Of a stretch of 64,000 bases of DNA, positions 63,378-64,000 are shown piece after piece. The DNA lies in assembly GCA_020086605.1 (NCBI GenBank), contig JACBWW010000004.1, positions 14,544,932 to 14,608,931 of the forward strand, read 5' to 3'. This DNA comes from Lanius collurio (taxonomy: Eukaryota; Chordata; Aves; Passeriformes; Laniidae). Made by a program: the position numbers and the translations under genes. Under the pieces are notes generated by a model. The model was given only the letters and a program-made list of their open reading frames with translations, had not been told where the DNA came from and searched no databases. Every line of letters begins with the position of its first letter. Position 1 is the stretch's first letter.

Positions 63378-63499
63378 CTTTACCTACAAGAAATGAAAAA
63401 AGTATTTTTGGACAGTACATAAAAACACCCCAGCCGATCTTACCTATTAATGTACATGTTCCATACCAGATGCATGAGAATACTGCACTGATTCCCTAA
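63378..63499 (+). other. Candidate 3'-terminal coding exon (unverified)
   Basis: The T24 tract and TTTCAG (AG at 63376-63377) form a strong acceptor. From 63378 a frame entered in phase 1 is open for about 40 codons to a TAA at 63497-63499. The peptide (LPTRNEKSIFGQY, KTPQPILPINVHVPYQ, then MHENTALIP) is balanced and Pro-rich, unlike random frames in this window. I do not recognise it. No AATAAA lies within about 200 bases after the stop, which counts against a terminal exon. Confidence 0.25.
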
Positions 63500-64000
63500 T
63501 CAGATACATTCAGGAGTGGAAACATAAATGAAAACTCCTCATCCATTTGGATTATATTTATTTTTTACTCTTTTTTTTGAAACACAAGGTTCAATCATAT
63601 TACATTTTTTCATTCTTCTCATCCACCTTATAAAGCTGAGGCCAGACTAGTAATTCTGTCTCTGGATCCACATATAAAAAGAGAAAGATATTGAATTTAT
63701 CACAGTAGTTGTGAGGCTTCAGTTCTGAGATTATAGAACTGAAAACATGCTGTGCTAGTTTATCTTATTTCATCTGAAAATCTGTATTTTTGTGGCTTTA
63801 CTCAGTTTTGATTTCCCGTTAGCAGGCACCTTCAAATCTCTAATAATGAATCCAAGAAAAGGGAAAAGCATGAATGTGGCATACTTTATAAGAGATATAC
63901 AGAATATGTGAACTTTTTTTTCCCTTAGCCACTATCCCATATGGTGAATTCAGTTAAATTTAATTAGGGTTACCAACATGGTAATTTGAATTGTTACCCA
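63500..64000. other. AT-rich DNA, nothing recognised
   Basis: No repeat or coding signal recognised up to the window end. Confidence 0.4.

Noticed and set aside
1..64000. tRNA, rRNA, CRISPR, bacterial operons, or endogenous non-retroviral virus insertions
   Set aside because: I looked for tRNA-like arms, regular spaced repeats and viral-type coding blocks on both strands and saw none. A computed search (tRNAscan-SE, Infernal, six-frame viral HMMs) would be needed to exclude short ones.

Overview
The window is AT-rich vertebrate nuclear DNA, almost certainly from a bird. The evidence is eight CR1 LINE fragments, some with the typical avian CR1 3' end, and a solo LTR of the ERVL type that is common in birds. 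These identifications rest on recognition of family consensus sequence, not on a database search. I cannot name the species or chromosome.

No protein-coding gene, rRNA, tRNA, CRISPR array or bacterial-type feature can be recognised. Stop codons are dense in all frames. The longest open frames are 130-150 codons and resemble nothing I know. The window reads as an intergenic gene desert or the inside of a very large intron.

Layout: a 5'-truncated CR1 (0.4-0.9 kb); AT-rich DNA; a GC-rich 24/25-bp minisatellite (3.56-3.81 kb) with a GC-rich flank; a short CR1 relic (10.1 kb); an LTR-like element (11.4-11.7 kb); a CR1 3' end (18.3-18.7 kb); a complete solo ERVL LTR with a 5-bp target-site duplication (28.17-28.74 kb); a CR1 (29.5-30.0 kb); an old CR1 (33.6 kb); a GC-richer, open-frame-dense, LTR-like block (34.7-35.8 kb) running into another CR1 (35.85-36.43 kb); one complete-looking and one partial LTR of the same family in direct orientation (38.8-39.4 kb); then mostly unique AT-rich DNA with three minus-strand CR1 copies (52.5-53.1, 56.5-56.9, 58.75-59.5 kb).

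The unexplained signals are of two kinds. A few short stretches look like exons, with a pyrimidine tract, AG, an open frame and a consensus donor; the best are at 25.94, 32.60, 34.74 and 63.38 kb on the plus strand and 45.1 kb on the minus strand. Compact clusters of dyad symmetry and homeodomain/POU/SOX-like motifs, best at 51.66-51.75 kb, look like a conserved enhancer. Both are hypotheses that need RNA-seq or cross-species alignment. I do not claim a new biological system.
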